Of a DNA stretch of 64,000 nucleotides, positions 15,354 to 23,209 are shown piece by piece (position 1 is the stretch's first letter; each line of letters starts with the position of its first letter). Under the pieces are notes generated by a model, which saw nothing but the letters and a program-made list of their open reading frames with translations, ran no database searches and was not told the origin of the DNA. The translations under genes and the position numbers were made by a program. The DNA comes from a virus, in the IMG/VR virus record IMGVR_UViG_3300009104_000016, positions 1 through 64,000 of that record; one strand, given 5' to 3'.

Positions 15354-17261
15354 CTATTTAGTGTACACCTTTGAAATCTGAGCTTCCGCCCGTAGGGGGA
15401 AGTCAGAAGCCCACGAAGGGGGCGTGCACATCAATCTCGTAATCCGCTCTGCCTCTTCTTCCGCCTCGTCCTCGTTGACGGCTATCACCACCTCGTCGTG
15501 CACATGCATAGCTACCTCGTACCCTGCGGAATCCAGATTCAGGATAGCTTCGAGGAGGAACTCCCGCGCATTGGCCTGAATCTCGTTCTCGAAAAGCAGG
15601 GGCCCGTGCACCGACAGCATCCGTCTCTTGGCCCCCATCTGGGACTTGCAACTTATGCCGTAAGTCTCCGGCCTTATGGAAAAGAACTTCAGGAACCTGC
15701 CCGACATCAGAGGGAAGGTGTACTCCCCGGCCTTGGAAGCCATTGCCTTCTTGAGGTTGCTCCCGTGTTCTTTCTGACGCCCCTGAATCAACGGATTGGA
15801 CTGACGGAAATCCGCCACCTGAATGTAGGCATTGACCCACAATCTTTTCTCCTCGGGACTGATGTTGGGGAAAGCGTTGGCTTTGCCGGGATGGTACTTC
15901 TCGTTGAAGTCCAGAAACCTCAGGGCATCCGCTCGGCTGTACGGACGGTCCAGTACCTCGGCCATCCCGAAGTTCTTGACGGTCTGTAGAAACTTCTCCC
16001 ACCCGGCTCCGTAACCCAATGCGAGCACACGAACTTTGGCGAGCAGGTAGAGCCCCGGATCGTCTTCCTTCAGGTTGCCCCCCGTCCACCCCATAGTGGC
16101 ACGGGCATGAGCTTCATAAATGTTAACCCCCTCATACAGATAATCGAGCGTTCTCTGGTCTTCCAGAAGATAGGCTATGGTATAGGGCTCGATGGAAGTG
16201 AAGTCCGCAATCACCCATGTCTTCCCCTCGGGAGCTTCGATGAGGGAACGGATATCCACTCCGTACATGGCGGAACGTGGTATGTTTTGTATGTTATTGC
16301 CCGCATCCCCGCTGAACCTGCCGGTGTGCCCTCCGAAATACTTCAAGTTAAAGGGGATCGTTCCATCCGAACGCAGCCGAGACTCGAAGGTGCGGAGGCG
16401 TTTCAAGTGGGTGTTCATCCTCTGGTAGTTCTGCATGGAGTACACGAAAGGAAGGGAGTCACCGTGTTCCCTAATCCATTTCTCGAAGTCAGGGTTGCCC
16501 TTGGCTAACGATTTGGGAGGCTCTATACCCCGCTTTCGACACTCCAGAGCCAGTGCCTTCTTTGAGTATATGACATAGGGTTTCTTCGTGTCGGGATCTA
16601 TTTCCTCATGCCAAGGAAGCTCGGCTCTAGCGGCAAACATCTGCCTTTCGAGATCGTCTATGCCCCTAGTAAGACTATCTTCGTTGATAGGCAGACCGCG
16701 CATACCCATAACGCGGTTAATTTCACTGAGCCGAGCTTCCTTGTCAGGCCAATAAGGCCGGCATTTCTTGTAAAGTTCCCAAGTAAGTTTCGAGTCATCG
16801 AGACAGTACTGCAGAAGTTCCTTGGCCTTGTCCTCGGCAATGGCATCATCCCACGTCTTCCCCTTCATCCAATTTCGGATATCCTTGGACACTTCCTTGC
16901 CCAAACAATACTTGGACGCCCCCGCCAAAGTCCTCTGGTAGTGGAAGTAAACCGCCAAATCGGCGGAACACTCCCACCCCTCCACGGTTTCGGCTATCTT
17001 TAAAGGGACTATTCCCTGCTCTACCAAACTCTCAAACACCACTTGATCGAAGCTGGCGTTGTGGGCTACCAAAGTATGCCCCTTGATCTTCTTCCACGGA
17101 GCGTCCTTGGGGTGCCCCACCCACTCCAGCTCATCGTTCACCAGTGAAACCATGTAGGCTTCAAAGTCCGGGTGTCTGCAATAAGCGTGAGCCCCTAGGG
17201 TGACGACCGAACAGGTCTTGTCGTAATACGTCTCAAAGTCGATGACGGTAATCTTATTCAT
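15354..17261 (-). CDS. Family A DNA polymerase with 3'-5' exonuclease
   Basis: This 635-residue replicative polymerase has an N-terminal DEDDy exonuclease: DFETYYD (residues 8-14), VAHNASFD (65-72) and YCLDD (Tyr152, Asp156). The polymerase has motif A with Asp353 (VIADFTSIEP), motif B KVRVLALGYGAG (Lys409) and motif C HDE (588-590). All catalytic residues are present. In motif B the position equal to E. coli Pol I Phe762 is Leu413, and the position equal to Arg754 is Tyr405. The length is close to that of T7-type polymerases. No thioredoxin-binding insertion is obvious. ATG at 17261 overlaps the stop of the preceding 53-residue gene. Confidence 0.92.
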   Translation of the reverse strand: MNKITVIDFETYYDKTCSVVTLGAHAYCRHPDFEAYMVSLVNDELEWVGHPKDAPWKKIKGHTLVAHNASFDQVVFESLVEQGIVPLKIAETVEGWECSADLAVYFHYQRTLAGASKYCLGKEVSKDIRNWMKGKTWDDAIAEDKAKELLQYCLDDSKLTWELYKKCRPYWPDKEARLSEINRVMGMRGLPINEDSLTRGIDDLERQMFAARAELPWHEEIDPDTKKPYVIYSKKALALECRKRGIEPPKSLAKGNPDFEKWIREHGDSLPFVYSMQNYQRMNTHLKRLRTFESRLRSDGTIPFNLKYFGGHTGRFSGDAGNNIQNIPRSAMYGVDIRSLIEAPEGKTWVIADFTSIEPYTIAYLLEDQRTLDYLYEGVNIYEAHARATMGWTGGNLKEDDPGLYLLAKVRVLALGYGAGWEKFLQTVKNFGMAEVLDRPYSRADALRFLDFNEKYHPGKANAFPNISPEEKRLWVNAYIQVADFRQSNPLIQGRQKEHGSNLKKAMASKAGEYTFPLMSGRFLKFFSIRPETYGISCKSQMGAKRRMLSVHGPLLFENEIQANAREFLLEAILNLDSAGYEVAMHVHDEVVIAVNEDEAEEEAERITRLMCTPPSWASDFPLRAEAQISKVYTK

Positions 17262-17419
17262 GCGTTAACTAGCTCTTTTATGTTGGGTCTAGTGTTGGCT
17301 CCTCTTCGGCGCAACCACCTGTAGTAGCCGTTGCGGCTGACCCCTTGGATCTTACAGGCTTTAGTTATGTCCACGTATTTCGCCAGTTGATGCACCCGTT
17401 TGAAATCTTCCGTTTTCAT
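17258..17419 (-). CDS. Small HTH-like protein
   Basis: ATG at 17419 has AAGAAG a few bases upstream and gives 53 residues; the open frame upstream to 17482 includes a GC hairpin and is judged untranslated. The sequence KRVHQLAKYVDITKACKIQGVSRNGYYRWLRRRG reads as a compact helix-turn-helix of the IS3-OrfA/transposase or resolvase type, ending in a basic patch. It is coupled to the polymerase by an ATGA overlap. A small DNA-binding factor is likely, acting as regulator or replication accessory. There are no other transposon parts nearby. Confidence 0.55.
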   Translation of the reverse strand: MKTEDFKRVHQLAKYVDITKACKIQGVSRNGYYRWLRRRGANTRPNIKELVNA

Positions 17420-17431
17420 ACTCTTCTTAAC

Positions 17432-17449
17432 GAGGGGCCGGAGCCCCTC
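17432..17449 (-). promoter_or_regulatory. GC hairpin between coupled minus-strand genes
   Basis: On the minus strand GAGGGGC-TCCG-GCCCCTC forms a perfect 7-bp stem with a four-base loop. It lies 8 bases after the stop of the gene ending at 17458 and 12 bases before the ATG at 17419. No T-run follows, so it looks more like an mRNA processing or stability element, or an attenuator, than a full terminator. Confidence 0.5.
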
Positions 17450-17457
17450 AGGTTGAT

Positions 17458-18189
17458 TCAGGAAGTGAAGTCCGACAGCCACTCTTGGAACTCCGGAGAG
17501 TTGGCTTCACCCTTCTTGACGATGGGCACGAAGGTCGTGTTGCCAGTCTTGAAGGCTCTTTTCTCAGTCGTGAGCTTGAAGCTGCCCGTGGCCAAACCCT
17601 TTCGGTAGTAGGTCGCGGCGGCAGAGATCAAGTCCGTGGCGGCGGAGAAATACGCAGTGTTGCGAAGCTTCCACCTTGCGAAGGCGTAGTTCTTGCCGTC
17701 GTGTTCAAACGGGAAGAACGAGGGATCGTCGCCATCTTGGCTGACTGCGATCAACGCATCCGCCATAGGCTTCCACGTAGGAGCCACCCTCTCACCGTCG
17801 TCGCCCGTAGTCCACCCCAGCGTACCTCCGAGGTCGAGGACTTCGGCCTTGGTGTTCACCAGACGGGGAATCTCATCCACGCCCCAAGGCAGGTTCTCTT
17901 CGTAGAGTTTGGCGAGGCGCACTACCGTAATGTCGGCAGGTTGCTCCAATTTATACTCCCCGTCCAAAACGAGATCGCCCTTGTTGAGGCCCTCGATATC
18001 GGACAGCTTACCCATCCCCGAGACGATCTGAACCAGAGGAAACTTAATGTCCTCGGAGTCGATGTCTCCCGTTATGCCAGCACCCGTAGGTCTAGGTATC
18101 GCGAGCTCCTCTGCGGAAGCCACGATGTCTTTGGAGGTTACGACCTCCGCGTTTTCTTCTATCTCAGCAGTTAATGATGTCTTAGCCAT
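17458..18189 (-). CDS. Unknown replication-operon protein (possible ssDNA-binding role)
   Basis: This 243-residue protein has an acidic, flexible N-terminus of about 50 residues. Its body has regular strands (FPLVQIVSG, ADITVVRLAKLYEE, KNYAFARWKLRNTAYFSAA) and a helix with ISAAATYYRKG. It ends in an acidic/aromatic tail, FQEWLSDFTS. Position between the polymerase and the nuclease and the aromatic/acidic tail are reminiscent of phage ssDNA-binding proteins. No OB-fold signature is clear and I do not recognise the family. Transcription continues into it from the nuclease gene 50 bases upstream. Confidence 0.6.
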   Translation of the reverse strand: MAKTSLTAEIEENAEVVTSKDIVASAEELAIPRPTGAGITGDIDSEDIKFPLVQIVSGMGKLSDIEGLNKGDLVLDGEYKLEQPADITVVRLAKLYEENLPWGVDEIPRLVNTKAEVLDLGGTLGWTTGDDGERVAPTWKPMADALIAVSQDGDDPSFFPFEHDGKNYAFARWKLRNTAYFSAATDLISAAATYYRKGLATGSFKLTTEKRAFKTGNTTFVPIVKKGEANSPEFQEWLSDFTS

Positions 18190-18239
18190 TAGTCTTTTTG
18201 TATTTGGTTGTACTTATGTATGCCGACTGTACGTCAGCT

Positions 18240-19220
18240 CTACGTTAGGTTTCTCTGCTTCCTCAGATAAGGAATCAGAAGTTGATCGTCGTCCTCGGGA
18301 ACCAGATCGTTGCGCAGCAACTCGGCTTCGATCCGTGGACGGGCTTCCTTTTTCTCCCCGACGGGCAGCTTCTGGGCATACGCCTTGGCTATGTCGGTGA
18401 GGGAAGCCTTGCAGATTGACATGAATTCCTCGGGGGTGAAGAAGTCGGAAAGTGCGTTGTACACTTCCTCCATTTCTTCCCCCTTGAACTTAGCGGTGGG
18501 CTTGCGGTGGAGCACGGAGTAACCCGGGATATCCTCGCCCTCTTGATGGGCCATGCGAAGAGCCTCCCTACGAACCTCCTTGCCCCAATTCTCCACCACT
18601 CCACTGACCTCCAGCATCTTGGCGATCATGACGGGGTCATCAATAGCCATAGGGTTGAGGTTATCCCACAACGCCACCTCAAAATTGTCAGTACCTTGGG
18701 CGTACTTCTTGGCGAGGGGCAACAGCTTGGACTGCAGGGCCGGACAAGTGACGCGACTACCGCAATACTTGCAAGCCTCGGTGTTCGTTATAAGCTCGGT
18801 CTTGGCCTTGGCCCGTGTGACTATCAACTCTACCCGCATGATGATGTAGTCCATGTCGGGTTCCCTGTTGAAGGTATGCACGGTAACCTCGTCTCTCCGT
18901 GGCAGGATGAACCTGACCGTGACGGTCTTGGCCCACTGGAACTTCTGGAAGCAGCCTAAGGCGTAAGCTTGACCCTGTATATTGATCTCGGCATCGTCGA
19001 CGGGGTTGTACCCGAACTTGTAGTCGAGCATCTCCACATGTTCCCGTTCGGGGAACTCAGCCACTACGTCGGCCGTTCCGAAGATATTCTTTGAAGAATC
19101 TATTGAAGTTGTCATTGTATTGGAATTCGTAGATGGGGATGAGCTTCCGTTCGGAACCGTCCACGCAGGTTGCGAAAAGAAACTCTCCCTCGCTAACCCC
19201 GTCGACCAGTACGACATCAC
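18240..19220 (-). pseudogene. Cas4/DUF2800-like nuclease, C-terminal fragment of a frame-broken gene
   Basis: The real coding part starts near 19100. It has IFGTADVVAEF (motif II Asp), LDYKFGYNPVDDAEINIQGQAYALG (D-x-K motif III and Q-x-x-x-Y motif IV), LPRRDEV, and the iron-sulphur cysteines ACKYCGSRVTC. This is the second half of a RecB/Cas4-type PD-(D/E)XK nuclease. The first half, with the His motif and the first Cys, lies in another frame at 19217-19525. The open reading frame upstream of about 19110 is Ser/Thr/Pro-rich and looks out of frame. Between the two halves a third frame is open. Either the gene is broken, or it is recoded, or the assembly has indels. It would resect or recombine phage DNA. 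Confidence 0.6.
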
Positions 19221-19525
19221 CCGTCAGCAAGAGCTTCAGAGGAATCGATTCCTGAAGTGTCATAGTTGATCACCATCTTCAGTTCGCGGTGTACTTCTGC
19301 GGCCTCTGCGGTCACTGAGTTGGCGTAAGCCAAGCATTTGCGGACGAGCGTAAGCTGATCGGAATCGAGCCCTCCCAAGTCCCCCGTCTCGCACGCTTCG
19401 TGCAGACGTGTTCCCTCTATAGCCACGGGATGCGGCTCCTCGTCGTTGGAGTTCCGAAACCCCGGACATATCTCAATGTACTTGAGAGTGCTCGGGCCGA
19501 ACTTATGGTGAGCTTCCTCGGTCAC
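19217..19525 (-). pseudogene. Cas4/DUF2800-like nuclease, N-terminal fragment
   Basis: GTG at 19525 has a strong GGAGG about 7 bases upstream and overlaps the TGA of the lipoprotein-like gene. The product begins with HHKFGPSTLKYIEICPGFRN, which has the first iron-sulphur Cys, then EGTRLHEACE with the motif I His, and EVHRELKMVINY. This is the expected start of a Cas4-like phage nuclease. The frame then runs into a TGA at 19217. A second frame (19057-19263, LLLTGDVVLVDGVSEGEFLF...) looks coding by codon use and bridges to the C-terminal fragment. Two +1 shifts would join the three into one protein of about 428 residues. Confidence 0.55.
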
Positions 19526-19764
19526 GGCTCCCTCCTTCCGCTGCTGACCTGATGCAGGTAATCCACGGGCCGAAGATTCAGGGACTTTGCCCGCATCTCC
19601 ACCCAACTTTGGTCGTAGTTCCCCGTCCGAATGTCCTCGGCCGAGGGTCGGGCAAATTCGCCCAAGGGAAACCTCGGGTCACCGTTGCATTTGAAAGGGG
19701 AGGGGTGGTGAGGGCATCCGCACAGCAGGAGCGCGGTAACTATCATAAGAGTGGCTGACGTCAT
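19522..19764 (-). CDS. Small lipoprotein-like protein
   Basis: This 80-residue protein has a short hydrophobic leader (ATLMIVTALLL) followed by CGC. This would be a bacterial lipobox with the lipid-bearing Cys at about residue 15-17. The mature part is polar (Pro/His/Arg-rich) and has a CNGDPRFPLG segment. ATGA and GTGA overlaps couple it to both neighbours. A lipoprotein inside a DNA replication operon is odd. It could be a superinfection-exclusion factor or spanin-like, but no family is recognised. Confidence 0.55.
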   Translation of the reverse strand: MTSATLMIVTALLLCGCPHHPSPFKCNGDPRFPLGEFARPSAEDIRTGNYDQSWVEMRAKSLNLRPVDYLHQVSSGRREP

Positions 19765-20009
19765 GACTCCTCCTTCCAGCCCTCGGGATCCATCCCGGAT
19801 TTGAAATCGACGATGTCGCCAAGGAAATCGTAGGTGCCCCCATCGCTCGGCTCGGCATCCTTCTCCTTCTCCGTCTGCTCACGGGTGAGCCTTTCGGTAA
19901 TCTTGTCGAGCTTGGTGATCGCCCGACGTACCTCGGTCAGCTCCTCGCTGCATTCCATGATGGCGTTCTTCAACGCCAATATCTCGTGTGCATACTTCTT
20001 CTCAGTCAT
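19761..20009 (-). CDS. Coiled-coil 82-residue protein
   Basis: Nearly the whole first 55 residues form a charged heptad-type helix (EILALKNAIMECSEELTEVRRAITKLDKI). An acidic tail ending in DPEGWKEES follows. It overlaps the upstream gene by 8 bases and the downstream gene by ATGA. Such small coiled-coil proteins are common in phage early operons. No function can be read from the sequence. Confidence 0.6.
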   Translation of the reverse strand: MTEKKYAHEILALKNAIMECSEELTEVRRAITKLDKITERLTREQTEKEKDAEPSDGGTYDFLGDIVDFKSGMDPEGWKEES

Positions 20010-20322
20010 CGTTTCCCTCCTTTACATGTCTAATCGCCATCACGGCGCATATCTCGAACAGATCGTTTATCATGCACTGCAAGTGAGCCATGAACTCCAC
20101 CATGCAGGCCTTGTAGAGAACCTCGGGAGCTACGTCTGAAAACTCGGGAAGTCCCGCCTTCGATTCCATGGAAGCGTTTATTACACTGCTCACTTGTTGA
20201 GCGGCACTGTCGAGACGCTTCCTCATCTCGGGCGGTAACTCCGAAAAACTGGAGAGACCTTTAGCTTTTTTGAAATCGAAGGGGATATCCCCGTTCTTGT
20301 CATCTGCGAATCTGTATCCCAT
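20002..20322 (-). CDS. Unknown 106-residue helical protein
   Basis: This is a helical, mildly acidic protein with segments ELPPEMRKRLDSAAQQVSSVINAS and LYKACMVEFMAHLQCMINDLFEICAVMAIRH. The latter is a long amphipathic helix with several Met and Cys residues. It starts on the last base of the SF2 helicase gene (one-base overlap) and overlaps the next gene by 8 bases. No family is recognised. A helicase partner is possible from the coupling only. Confidence 0.6.
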   Translation of the reverse strand: MGYRFADDKNGDIPFDFKKAKGLSSFSELPPEMRKRLDSAAQQVSSVINASMESKAGLPEFSDVAPEVLYKACMVEFMAHLQCMINDLFEICAVMAIRHVKEGNDD

Positions 20323-21671
20323 TACAATATAGGGTTAAGCTCATCATCGTTGATGAGATCTAGGTTTCGTATCTTCTGCCGAACACGCTGGCATACTCTT
20401 TCCTCCACCGTATCTGCGGCGAATACTATGCGTTGAACGCTTTTGGATTTTGCTCCGGCTCTGTGGACTCTTCCCAACGCCTGCTTCAAATCGATAGCCG
20501 AGAACGTTGGAGAAATTATACTTACACGGGAACGCTTGCCGTCCGTGTCGTGGAGGCTGATGCCCAACCCCCCTGCTGAAATAGTGGACACGCAACAGAG
20601 CCAAGGCGAGGTGCCGAAACAGGCAACCGCCATTTCCCTGTCCTCCTCGGAGTCTCCTCCCTTGATGGTGACGCAACTCGACTTCCCCGATTCCTCCACC
20701 AACTGCACGACCTTGGAGAGCGTCTCCCTGAAGGAAACGAACACGGCTACCGCATGTCCTTCCCCAATGGCGTCCAAGGTTAGATCGGCAAAGAGAGGAG
20801 CCTTGAGAAGCTCTACCCTCTGCCGTGCCCTGAGTTGCTTGGTAAGGGGGTTGTCGGGATCCACGTCGTTGGCGGCTCTCTCGTCGACCTCCTTAAGTTC
20901 CTTGTAGACCTTGTTCACCTCCTCTGGCTCACCTACCGCATAACTCTGGGGTATGATGAGGGTCTCCGGAAAATCGGGAATGTCCTTGGTACGCAGACGC
21001 GAACCCTTCTCTGAATATATCTGGTCGTGGAGCTTCCTCAGGTAAAGCTTCTCCCCCACGAAGTCCAACCCTCCGAACTGCCCCGGAACGCAACCGTTGA
21101 GACGGCACCACCTCCACCAATCGGTACCCCCGTGGAGACGCAGGGCGAAACCCAGAGCCTTCATCTCGGTAGGATCGGTACAGGAGGTGGCCCCGAGAAG
21201 AAGCATGGGGCGACCGTCCTCAGCCGCTGCCATGAGCATGCGAGAGTTCTGCGACGAGGGGCTCTTGCACTTGTGATCCTCGTCGAAGATCAGGAGGATG
21301 CCCCCGTAACGCAACTGCCACTTGTACTTCCGACCCTTCTTCTTTAAGAAGTCGGTGTTCCCCGTCTTGAGCTTCTCGTAGGTGAAGACGAAGGGCTCCT
21401 CCACATTGGGGAAAAACTTGGCGTACCATTCCTTCCACGCAGGAACCACGGACTTGGGGCATATGACGAAGGGAGTCAGGGACAGGCGGCGGGCGGTTTC
21501 CAGAGCGACCACGGTCTTCCCCGTACCCGTATCCGAACCGTCCTTGGCAACACCGTGAGTTTCGATGGAGTGTGCCAGTGAAGCACAATGGTCTTCCTGC
21601 CAAGGGTACAGGGCTGGCGGCAGGGGGTTGCCGGTGCTTTGTCTGATCACCCCCTCTATGGTCACAGGCAT
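20322..21671 (-). CDS. SF2 (SNF2-like) DNA helicase
   Basis: This is a 449-residue superfamily 2 helicase. It has a Q-like entry LYPWQEDH, Walker A SDTGTGKT (46-53), motif Ia FVICPKSVVPAWKEW, and Walker B DEDH (130-133). Motif III is GATSCTDP. Motif IV/V includes AVFVSFRE and STISAGGLGISLHDT, and motif VI is QALGRVHRAG. PKSVVPAWKEW and the order of motifs match SNF2/DEAD-like phage helicases. It should translocate on or unwind DNA in replication or recombination. It is 10 bases inside the end of the sigma-like gene. It has no nuclease domain. Confidence 0.85.
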   Translation of the reverse strand: MPVTIEGVIRQSTGNPLPPALYPWQEDHCASLAHSIETHGVAKDGSDTGTGKTVVALETARRLSLTPFVICPKSVVPAWKEWYAKFFPNVEEPFVFTYEKLKTGNTDFLKKKGRKYKWQLRYGGILLIFDEDHKCKSPSSQNSRMLMAAAEDGRPMLLLGATSCTDPTEMKALGFALRLHGGTDWWRWCRLNGCVPGQFGGLDFVGEKLYLRKLHDQIYSEKGSRLRTKDIPDFPETLIIPQSYAVGEPEEVNKVYKELKEVDERAANDVDPDNPLTKQLRARQRVELLKAPLFADLTLDAIGEGHAVAVFVSFRETLSKVVQLVEESGKSSCVTIKGGDSEEDREMAVACFGTSPWLCCVSTISAGGLGISLHDTDGKRSRVSIISPTFSAIDLKQALGRVHRAGAKSKSVQRIVFAADTVEERVCQRVRQKIRNLDLINDDELNPIL

Positions 21672-21955
21672 ACCCTACCCCTCTCCTCTTCCGCACCCCT
21701 GTCGCGCAGGTTCTGTATCATCGACACGGCGTCTTCCACCGATATGCCGTCGTCCTTGAACACCTTCTTCAACTTGGGGTAGAGACGCATGAGAGCCTTC
21801 TGTTCTATCTGACGCACACGCTCACGCGTGACCCCCATCTGGACGGCGATCTCATCGAGGGTGTAGCTTCTTCCGGGTTCGGCATTGTCCGCAAATTTCT
21901 GCAACCTCTGGTCGGCTTCGGTGGGTTTGGCGAAATCAGCCGAAGACGGATTCAC
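21662..21955 (-). CDS. Sigma-70 region 4-like HTH protein
   Basis: The C-terminal half holds RSYTLDEIAVQMGVTRERVRQIEQKALMRL, an almost textbook sigma-70 region 4.2 helix-turn-helix that normally contacts the -35 element. There is no region 2. GTG at 21955 is chosen because the frame upstream, open to 22114, would overlap a convincing zinc ribbon in another frame for about 180 bases. The longer form would add a Lys/Pro/Ala-rich tail of about 50 residues. The 97-residue form overlaps the zinc-ribbon gene by 20 bases. It may redirect host RNA polymerase or act as a repressor. Confidence 0.65.
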   Translation of the reverse strand: MNPSSADFAKPTEADQRLQKFADNAEPGRSYTLDEIAVQMGVTRERVRQIEQKALMRLYPKLKKVFKDDGISVEDAVSMIQNLRDRGAEEERGRVCL

Positions 21956-22130
21956 TGAGCTTGTTCGCGTACTCTGCGATTTTTTGGAGGCCTTGGTCGG
22001 GAATTTCGCGGGTTGTGAAACGCCGCTTACACTTATGGCATCGGCGACGCCTGCGGGTGTGGGCTTGGTTTTTGCCGGTGCGGGTTTCGAGGGTTTTGCT
22101 TTTGTCATGATCACAATAAGGACATCTCAT
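21936..22130 (-). CDS. NrdR-type zinc-ribbon protein
   Basis: This 64-residue protein begins MRCPYCDHDKSKTLETR and continues RRRRRCHKCKRRFTTRE. It has the CxxC...CxxC zinc ribbon and the RRRR-C..C-KRFTT signature of the N-terminal DNA-binding part of the NrdR repressor (Cys3, 6, 31, 34). The ATP-cone that senses nucleotides in bacterial NrdR is absent. It is the first gene after a 190-base gap with a possible promoter and inverted repeat at 22178-22212. A phage transcription regulator, perhaps of ribonucleotide reductase operons or of its own promoter, is likely. Confidence 0.75.
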   Translation of the reverse strand: MRCPYCDHDKSKTLETRTGKNQAHTRRRRRCHKCKRRFTTREIPDQGLQKIAEYANKLSESVFG

Positions 22131-22177
22131 TAAAGTAGGGGAAGGGAGTTGAGAGTATCCAATCCTGTATTAGATAA

Positions 22178-22212
22178 GTGTACAAGGTATACACGTGCGA
22201 CACGGAATGCAA
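22178..22212 (-). promoter_or_regulatory. Possible promoter with overlapping operator-like inverted repeat
   Basis: On the minus strand TTGCAT (22212-22207) and TATACC (22191-22186) are separated by 15 bases, a slightly short spacing. The -10 box lies in a GTGTA-N7-TACAC inverted repeat (22178-22194). The arrangement would drive the zinc-ribbon, sigma-like and replication genes and could be repressed by binding to the repeat. No test beyond motif match. Confidence 0.35.
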
Positions 22213-22320
22213 GTTTTTTTGTAAACTTTTTTAAAAAATTTATATCGTTGTCCCATAAGGACTTACGACACTTTCGGGGTGTGGGCTTCAGGAAAGTTAC
22301 GGAAAGTTCCGGAAAAAGAG

Positions 22321-22551
22321 TCAAGTGTGCGTCAACTTTTTAGTAAACTTCTCGTTCACCTTGAGGGAGTACAGGTAGAACCACAAATCCATGATCTCGT
22401 CGGCGATGGCATCGAGGTGCTGTTCGTAACTCATCTTGCTCAAACCGCGCGAACCGTCGGGGTTGTGTTCGGCTATGCCTGCGTCGAACTTAGCCCTCGC
22501 CTTCTCGGCGAAAGCCCTCAGTGCCTCGTCTCTCAAGTCCTCGTCGCTCAA
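22321..22551 (-). CDS. MazG-like small helical protein
   Basis: This 76-residue protein starts at TTG 22551, overlapping the upstream TGA as TTGA. The segment EHNPDGSRGLSKMSYEQHLDAIADEIMDLWFYLYSLK resembles the E-x-x-D-x-x-x-Y helices of phage MazG-like/all-alpha NTP pyrophosphohydrolases (ADEIMDLWFYL). The full four-helix metal site (ExxE...ExxD) is only partly visible. It could therefore be a reduced or non-catalytic relative. It is the last gene before the 190-base gap. Confidence 0.45.
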   Translation of the reverse strand: MSDEDLRDEALRAFAEKARAKFDAGIAEHNPDGSRGLSKMSYEQHLDAIADEIMDLWFYLYSLKVNEKFTKKLTHT

Positions 22552-22733
22552 CCGGCTTCCCTCTTCACCTTCTCTACCACGATATGCTTCAAGCCTATGC
22601 TGAAGTAGTCCAGCTCGGAAGCTTCCCTCCGGCCTATCTCCACTATCTTCTCGGCGAGATGTTCGGGCATCTCTATGTCCAACGTCTCGGCTCCGCTCTC
22701 CTCCAGCTTGATCTCGTTTTTATCTTCGGTCAT
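22548..22733 (-). CDS. Unknown 61-residue acidic protein
   Basis: ATG at 22733 overlaps the resolvase TGA (ATGA) and is preferred to the open extension to 22772. The sequence is acidic at first (MTEDKNEIKLEESGAETLDIEMPE). It then has a helical region HLAEKIVEIGRREASELDYFSIGLKHIV and a basic end. The last part resembles a ribbon-helix-helix or dimerisation helix pair but is too short to assign. It lies between the resolvase and the MazG-like gene in a fully overlapped set. Confidence 0.55.
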   Translation of the reverse strand: MTEDKNEIKLEESGAETLDIEMPEHLAEKIVEIGRREASELDYFSIGLKHIVVEKVKREAG

Positions 22734-23206
22734 GTCCTCGCGTCTCTTATAGGGTTCTGCGTTCTGTGCCACCAGTCGAGTATCAACAAGGCATCGGCTG
22801 TGGCTAAAGTTATCTTGAGTTCCGGGTACAGGCGGCAGGCGTGGCTCTTCAGTTTTCTCTTCCTCGGGGCTCCCGTGAGACCCCGAAGACCCTCAAGTCC
22901 CGCCTGCCATTTCTGGGGTTTCACCAAGTGAAGTGGGAACTTCATAGCCATGAGCACACCGGATTCAAAGCCGTAGTTGTACCCCAACTTGAAGGCTGAA
23001 CTGGAAGGTATGTTGGCCCCGGTGTAGGGGGGAATGGACTCGATGACCGCATCGGTTTCCGCCGGATCCATGCCGCCTACCACCTCCATAAACTCCGTCT
23101 CGGTGAAATGGGTGAACCCCTTGAGGGTTATGCCACCCTTTCTATACAAAGCCACACCCCCTTTTTGACCGGGGTCTACGGCTATGACGTTTCGTGGAAA
23201 GGGCAT
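22730..23206 (-). CDS. RuvC-like Holliday junction resolvase
   Basis: This is a 158-residue RNase H-fold protein. It has IAVDPGQKGGVAL (Asp11), AVIESIPPYTG (Glu56), KPQKWQAGLEG, and LATADALLILDWW (Asp138). The D-E-D order and the DPGxxG opening match RuvC/pox A22-type junction resolvases of phages, including the usual length of about 160. It should cut four-way junctions and branched replication products before packaging. It is the third gene of the minus-strand operon and overlaps the next by 4 bases. Confidence 0.8.
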   Translation of the reverse strand: MPFPRNVIAVDPGQKGGVALYRKGGITLKGFTHFTETEFMEVVGGMDPAETDAVIESIPPYTGANIPSSSAFKLGYNYGFESGVLMAMKFPLHLVKPQKWQAGLEGLRGLTGAPRKRKLKSHACRLYPELKITLATADALLILDWWHRTQNPIRDART

Positions 23207-23209
23207 AGG

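Noticed and set aside
17258-17482. HTH gene considered as part of an insertion sequence
   Set aside because: No terminal inverted repeats, target duplication or transposase catalytic gene nearby; it is coupled to the polymerase gene.
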